This document shows, piece after piece, positions 5,798 through 5,852 of a stretch of 5,852 nt of DNA (position 1 is the first letter of the stretch; each line of letters starts with the position of its first letter). Where the stretch lies: positions 1-5,852 of the forward strand of contig DOCD01000190.1 in the NCBI GenBank assembly GCA_003503945.1. Reading direction: 5' to 3'. The DNA is from Clostridiales bacterium (GTDB lineage Bacteria > Bacillota > Clostridia > Christensenellales > Borkfalkiaceae). A model generated the notes under the pieces. That model saw only the letters and a list, made by a program, of their open reading frames with translations. It made no database searches and was not told the origin of the DNA. A program made the translations under genes and the position numbers.

Positions 5798-5852
5798 GGC
5801 TTCCCCTTCGGGGAAGCTGTCCCGTAGCTTGCGTAAGGGACTGATGAGGTGA
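5798..5852. repeat. Intergenic two-hairpin repeat element, cut by the window edge
   Basis: Two consecutive inverted repeats fill the space upstream of the phosphoesterase gene. The first has perfect 8-bp arms at 5799-5806 and 5810-5817 with a 3-nt loop. The second has 5-bp arms at 5819-5823 (GTCCC) and 5837-5841 (GGGAC) around a 13-nt middle. TGATGAGGTGA follows to the edge. From memory, the combination of a GCTTCCCC/GGGGAAGC hairpin, a second stem of changeable sequence and a CTCATCAGTC-type end resembles a non-coding dispersed repeat common in clostridial genomes. Only one copy is in this window, so its repetitive nature is inferred. It lies about 7 bp upstream of the SD of the phosphoesterase gene; any promoter for that gene must lie beyond the edge or within the element. 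Confidence 0.55.

Noticed and set aside
5792..5823. Promoter for the phosphoesterase gene using TACAAT (5792-5797) and GGGACA (5818-5823)
   Set aside because: The spacer would be 20 bp, the -35 is poor, and transcription would start at or inside the SD site (5787-5791).
5255..5827. A 190-codon plus-strand open frame opposite the phosphoesterase
   Set aside because: It is a shadow of the metallophosphoesterase gene, which retains all metal-binding motifs; the antisense product is not recognisable.
1..5852. Anti-phage defence island or mobile element
   Set aside because: Apart from the SMC-like ATPase and nuclease, which fit repair, no defence, integrase, transposase or toxin-antitoxin gene is present, and the neighbours are housekeeping uracil salvage genes.

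Overview
The window carries five genes, all on the minus strand. It looks like chromosomal DNA of a low-to-moderate GC Firmicute, most plausibly an uncultured gut-type Clostridia. That placement is inference from three things: strong SigA-type promoters with purine-rich Shine-Dalgarno (SD) sites, protein families typical of Firmicutes, and an intergenic hairpin repeat at the right edge of a kind I recall from clostridial genomes. There is no rRNA or 16S marker to confirm it.

Read in the direction of transcription (high to low coordinates), the right edge (5798-5852) holds a two-hairpin repeat element cut by the window end. Next comes a two-gene unit: a SbcD/YhaO-type metallophosphoesterase (4739-5779) and an SMC/Rad50-like ATPase (2487-4742). 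Their stop and start codons overlap in an ATGA. The ATPase has a predicted two-helix membrane hairpin in the middle of its coiled coil, where Rad50/SbcC proteins carry a zinc hook. This matches the YhaN (SbcE) branch of SMC-like proteins, so the pair is probably a membrane-tethered DNA end-processing or repair nuclease.

A 97-bp spacer (2390-2486) holds one good promoter, possibly two overlapping ones, but no visible terminator. It drives a uracil salvage unit: an NCS2 uracil permease (962-2389) and uracil phosphoribosyltransferase, upp (337-975), overlapping by 14 nt. The permease brings uracil in and Upp converts it with PRPP to UMP. A symmetric hairpin with T-runs (298-323) ends the unit.

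Just beyond it a strong extended -10 promoter (255-282) starts a partial gene (1-222) for a single-pass membrane protein with an Ala/Glu-rich tail and a Glu-Pro repeat, which runs off the left edge.

No tRNA, rRNA, CRISPR array, transposase or phage gene is visible, and no gene-free stretch exceeds about 115 bp. Most of the window is ordinary housekeeping content. The least ordinary parts are the membrane-hairpin ATPase/nuclease pair and the truncated repeat.
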